A stretch of DNA of 64,000 nt from Halocalculus aciditolerans (GTDB lineage Archaea; Halobacteriota; Halobacteria; Halobacteriales; Halobacteriaceae), in assembly GCF_014647475.1 (NCBI RefSeq), contig NZ_BMPG01000001.1:434001-498000 (forward strand). The letters are read 5' to 3'. Both the position numbers and the translations under genes were made by a program. Below the pieces are notes generated by a model that saw only the letters and a program-made list of their open reading frames with translations, did not search any database and was not told where the DNA came from. Positions 60,966 through 64,000 of this stretch are shown here, one piece after another (position 1 is the stretch's first letter; each line of letters starts with the position of its first letter).

Positions 60966-61850
60966 ATGCAGGTACTCGTAGTCGGCGGGACGGGCTTCAT
61001 CGGGCAGGCGACGTGCCGCGCGCTCGTCGACGCCGGACACGACGTGGCGGCGTTCGCGCGGAACCCCGCGGAGGCCGACCTCCCCGCGTCCGTCGAGCGG
61101 GTCGCGGGCGACGTTCGGAACGCCGACGACGTCGTCGCGGCCGTCGAGGGCCGGGACGCCGTCTACAACCTCGTGGCGCTCAGCCCGCTGTTCAAGCCGA
61201 GCGGCGGCTACGACCAGCACTTCGCGGTCCACGTCGGCGGGACGGAGAACGTCGTCGCCGCCTGCGAGAAACACGACGTCGACCGGCTCGTGCAGATGAG
61301 CGCGCTCGGCGCGGACCCCGACGGCGACACGGCGTACATCGCGTCGAAGGGGCGGGCCGAAGAGGTGGTCGCGGAGGGCGACGTCCCGTGGACGGTGATT
61401 CGGCCGTCCGTCGTCTTCGGCGAGGGCGGGGAGTTCGTCTCCTTCGTGAAACGCCTGACGACGCCGTACGTCACGGCGCTCCCGGGCGGCGGGAAGACGC
61501 GGTTCCAGCCCATCTGGGTGGAGGACATCGCGGGCGTCCTCGCGGACGCACTCGACGCTCGACACGAGGGCGGGGTTTATGAACTCGGCGGGCCCGAGGT
61601 TCTGACGCTCGCCGACGTCACGCGCCTCGTCTACGAGGCGGAGGGGAAGTCGGTGACGGTGCTGTCCGTCCCGATGCCGCTCGCGGCGGTCGGCCTCGAA
61701 ATCGCGGGGTCCGTGCCGTTCCTGCCGTTCGGCGGGGACCAGGCGCGCTCGCTCCGCATGGACAACACGGTCACGGAGAACGACGTCACCGCGTTCGACC
61801 GGGACGTCGACGACCTGCGCACGCTCGCGGACTACCTCCAGAGTATATAA
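60966..61850 (+). CDS. NAD(P)-binding complex I NDUFA9-type reductase
   Basis: The 294-residue Rossmann-fold protein, an atypical short-chain dehydrogenase. VLVVGGTGFIGQATCRALV is the nucleotide loop, VYNLVALSPLF and YIASKGRAEEVVA (YxxxK) follow, and TRFQPIWVEDIA is typical of NDUFA9/NmrA-like proteins. It could be a quinone-linked oxidoreductase or structural; substrate unknown. Confidence 0.85.
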   Translation: MQVLVVGGTGFIGQATCRALVDAGHDVAAFARNPAEADLPASVERVAGDVRNADDVVAAVEGRDAVYNLVALSPLFKPSGGYDQHFAVHVGGTENVVAACEKHDVDRLVQMSALGADPDGDTAYIASKGRAEEVVAEGDVPWTVIRPSVVFGEGGEFVSFVKRLTTPYVTALPGGGKTRFQPIWVEDIAGVLADALDARHEGGVYELGGPEVLTLADVTRLVYEAEGKSVTVLSVPMPLAAVGLEIAGSVPFLPFGGDQARSLRMDNTVTENDVTAFDRDVDDLRTLADYLQSI

Positions 61851-61959
61851 GCGGCCCGACGAAACGGTCTTGTCGCCTTCGTGGCGACGCGGGTAGAAGG
61901 CTCGAATCGCTCGAAATCGGCGGAAAAGCCTATTCCGTCTGACGCGTGGCATCAGAAGG

Positions 61960-61965
61960 TTTATG
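61960..61965 (+). promoter_or_regulatory. TATA element of cetZ
   Basis: TTTATG is 38-43 nt before ATG 62003, allowing a leader of about 15 nt. Confidence 0.5.
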
Positions 61966-62002
61966 CCCGTGATTGCACTGTCTTTGCCTAACGACGAGCA
62001 TC

Positions 62003-63184
62003 ATGAAACTCGCAATGATCGGGTTCGGCCAGGCGGGTGGGAAGATACTCGATAAGTTCATCGAGTACGACAAACGGACGAACGCCGGCATCGTTCGCTC
62101 CGCTGTCGCCGTCAACACCGCTAAGGCCGACCTCATGGGCCTCGAACACGTCCCCGAATCGAACCGCGTCCTCATCGGGCAGTCCCGCGTCAAGGGCCAC
62201 GGCGTCGGCGCGGACAACGAGCTCGGCGCGGAAATCGCCGAGGAAGACATCGACGAAGTCCAGGGGGCCATCGACAACATCCCCGTGCACGAAGTCGACG
62301 CCTTCCTCGTTCTCGCGGGGCTCGGCGGCGGGACGGGGTCCGGCGGCTCACCGGTCGTCGCGAAACACCTCAAGCGCATCTACACCGAACCCGTCTACGG
62401 GCTCGGCGTCCTCCCCGGCGGCGACGAGGGCGGCATCTACACGCTGAACGCCGCGCGCTCCTTCCAGACGTTCGTCCGCGAGGTCGACAACCTCCTCGTC
62501 TTCGACAACGACGCCTGGCGGAAGACCGGCGAATCGGTCCAGGGCGGCTACGACGAGATCAACGAGGAGATCGTCACGCGCTTCGGCATCCTCTTCGGCG
62601 CGGGCGAAGTCGACGAGGGCGGCGACGTCGCCGAATCCGTCGTCGACTCCTCGGAGATTATCAACACGCTCGCCGGGGGCGGCGTCTCCACCGTCGGCTA
62701 CGCGGCCGAGACGGTCGAGAACGAGTCCTCGTCCGGCGGCCTCCTCTCGAAGTTCACGGGCGGCGGGCAGAAACAGCCCGAGGACACCGCGAACACGACG
62801 AACCGAATCACGAGCCTCGTTCGGAAGGCGGCGCTCGGCCGCCTCACGCTCCCCTGTGAGATCGACGGCGCGGAGCGCGCGCTCCTCGTCACCGCGGGCC
62901 CGCCCGCCTTCCTGAATCGGAAAGGCATCGAGCGCGGGCGGAAGTGGCTCGAGGAGCAGACCGGCTCGATGGAGGTCCGCGGCGGCGACTACCCCGTCCC
63001 CGGCTCGGACCGCGTCGCCGCCGTCGTGCTCCTCTCCGGCGTGACGAACGTCCCCCGCATCAAGGAGCTCCAGCAGATCGCGATCGAGGCGCAAGAGAAC
63101 ATCGACGAGATCCGCCAGGAGTCCGAAGATAACTTGCAGAACCTCGTCGAAGACGACGACGATGAACTTGAACCGCTCTTCTAA
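62003..63184 (+). CDS. cetZ: CetZ family tubulin-like GTPase
   Basis: The 393-residue protein is a haloarchaeal tubulin/FtsZ superfamily member that controls cell shape. It starts MKLAMIGFGQAGGKILDKFI, has the GTP loop LGGGTGSG (107-114), VLPGGDEGG, NDAWRKTGESVQGGYDEIN, and an acidic tail ending DDDDELEPLF as in CetZ proteins. The 3' end overlaps the next gene by 23 nt. Confidence 0.93.
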   Translation: MKLAMIGFGQAGGKILDKFIEYDKRTNAGIVRSAVAVNTAKADLMGLEHVPESNRVLIGQSRVKGHGVGADNELGAEIAEEDIDEVQGAIDNIPVHEVDAFLVLAGLGGGTGSGGSPVVAKHLKRIYTEPVYGLGVLPGGDEGGIYTLNAARSFQTFVREVDNLLVFDNDAWRKTGESVQGGYDEINEEIVTRFGILFGAGEVDEGGDVAESVVDSSEIINTLAGGGVSTVGYAAETVENESSSGGLLSKFTGGGQKQPEDTANTTNRITSLVRKAALGRLTLPCEIDGAERALLVTAGPPAFLNRKGIERGRKWLEEQTGSMEVRGGDYPVPGSDRVAAVVLLSGVTNVPRIKELQQIAIEAQENIDEIRQESEDNLQNLVEDDDDELEPLF

Positions 63185-63950
63185 AGCGCTTTTCGTCCTC
63201 GTCGTCGTCGCCGTCGCCGCCGTCGCGCCGGCGGTCGCAGCGCCGACGGTGACCGGCGACGTACCGGACAGCGCGAAGGTCGGCGCACAGCAGGACGTCA
63301 CGTTCACCGTGCCGAGCGACGGGCTCTACTCGGACTACGACCAGTGGACGCTCGGCGGGCAGACGGAGCTGACGAACGTCTCCTGGACGGTGACCGCGTA
63401 CGACAACACGGACACGAAAATCGACCAGCAGACGTACACGGGCCAGTCCTTCGAGTACCAGGTCCGGTCCGACGAGGGCGTCAGCAAGCTGACGGTGCGC
63501 CTGCAGGGCGCGACGCCGGCGGTCGAGCAGTACCAGTACGAGCCGGCGCAGTCCTTCACGTTCGCGACGTTCACGCAGAGCCAGCAGGGCGGGTCGTCGA
63601 CCGTGCTGAAGGCGTGGCAGGACGTCCGGCCGTACACCGAGCAGTCCCAGGAGGCCCGGAACGCGATTGAGGCCGCCGAGCAGTCCATCAGCGACGCGCA
63701 GGCCGCGGGCGCTGACACGGGCGAGGCCGAACAGCTCGTCGGGAACGCCGTCAACGCGTACAACAAGGGCAACTTCGACAACGCCATCGACCTCGCGAAC
63801 CAGGCCGAGCAGAACGCCGAGAGCGCCCAGCAGTCGAACCAGCTGCTCACCTACGCGCTCATCGGCGTCGGCGTGCTCGTCCTGCTCGGCGTCGTCGTCG
63901 GCGGCGTCTGGTACTACCGGCAGAACCAGGGACCGAGCCAGCCGTTCTGA
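63162..63950 (+). CDS. secreted, C-terminally membrane-anchored protein after cetZ
   Basis: The 262-residue protein has a signal peptide (1-27; FVLVVVAVAAVAPAVAA), a beta-rich domain (about 30-135), a helical coiled-coil-like segment rich in Gln/Ala/Glu (about 160-228) and a membrane anchor (about 233-251) with a short positive tail. ATG 63162 lies 23 nt inside cetZ, so translation is probably coupled. Function unknown; a surface role linked to cell shape is possible. Confidence 0.75.
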   Translation: MNLNRSSKALFVLVVVAVAAVAPAVAAPTVTGDVPDSAKVGAQQDVTFTVPSDGLYSDYDQWTLGGQTELTNVSWTVTAYDNTDTKIDQQTYTGQSFEYQVRSDEGVSKLTVRLQGATPAVEQYQYEPAQSFTFATFTQSQQGGSSTVLKAWQDVRPYTEQSQEARNAIEAAEQSISDAQAAGADTGEAEQLVGNAVNAYNKGNFDNAIDLANQAEQNAESAQQSNQLLTYALIGVGVLVLLGVVVGGVWYYRQNQGPSQPF

Positions 63951-64000
63951 GGCGTGCGAACCCTCGTCCCTTTCGGTCCCAGTAACCCGCTCACCCGCCT

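Overview
The window is chromosomal DNA of a halophilic archaeon (class Halobacteria). It is very GC-rich and its proteins are strongly acidic. Several genes are typical of this class: CetZ tubulin, Agl23, a fused Kae1-Bud32, RPA3 with its partner, RAM-only Lrp/AsnC proteins, TrkA-type regulators, Tat-lipobox solute-binding proteins, and leaderless genes with a TATA element about 27 nt before an ATG or GTG. I cannot name the genus. Coding density is high and most genes are housekeeping. Two tRNA neighbourhoods, one TnpB element and a set of palindromic intergenic elements break the pattern.

Layout. 1-3.3 kb: end-truncated mannose-1-phosphate guanylyltransferase, a dead LysE fragment, and the rpa3-rpap3-RHH ssDNA-binding operon. 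3.3-9.2 kb: DUF5814-like protein, tRNA-His with partial copies of its 3' end, a sarcosine-oxidase-type flavoenzyme, a site-2 protease with CBS domains, a cupin, and a duplicated block (small membrane protein plus uracil-DNA glycosylase) in which one glycosylase copy is only a 5' stub. 9.2-12.0 kb: phnDCE phosphonate/phosphate importer. 12.1-19.3 kb: hisH, a metallo-hydrolase/acyl-CoA ligase pair, a cation/proton antiporter with TrkA domains, and a thiolase. 19.5-26.0 kb: Agl23, AAA ATPase, PhnP-like hydrolase, GNAT, VOC, DUF5787-like and NUDIX proteins. 26.3-32.9 kb: the archaeal information-processing cluster eif2g, PIN, rpo7, spt4, dephospho-CoA kinase, rps24e, rps27ae, kae1-bud32, then ITPase. 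33.2-37.6 kb: PIN-like pair and a tungstate/molybdate importer with a divergent ModE-like regulator. 37.6-39.2 kb: an IS1341-type TnpB element. 39.2-47 kb: DapA-like aldolase, tRNA-Thr, enoyl-CoA hydratase, nadE, tRNA-Gly with a partial 3' copy, SUI1, cupin and zinc-ribbon proteins. 47-53.5 kb: hmgA, amidohydrolase, an iron-box-controlled binding protein, gpmI. 53.6-57.4 kb: nurA and herA. 57.5-64 kb: Usp proteins, a TrkA protein flanked by two RAM-only proteins, tmk, an NDUFA9-type reductase, cetZ and a secreted membrane-anchored partner.

The most interesting signal is not protein-coding. At least five intergenic sites (about 26.06-26.28, 29.53-29.80, 32.85-33.11 minus, 57.95-58.30 minus, 58.32-58.50 kb) share modules of hairpins. 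The paired bases differ between copies while pairing is kept, and the unpaired bases are conserved. This points to a family of structured RNAs or of palindromic mobile elements that I cannot match to a named family. Other scars include two tRNA genes with nearby partial copies of their 3' ends, a duplicated thiolase 3' end, and two frameshifted gene remnants.
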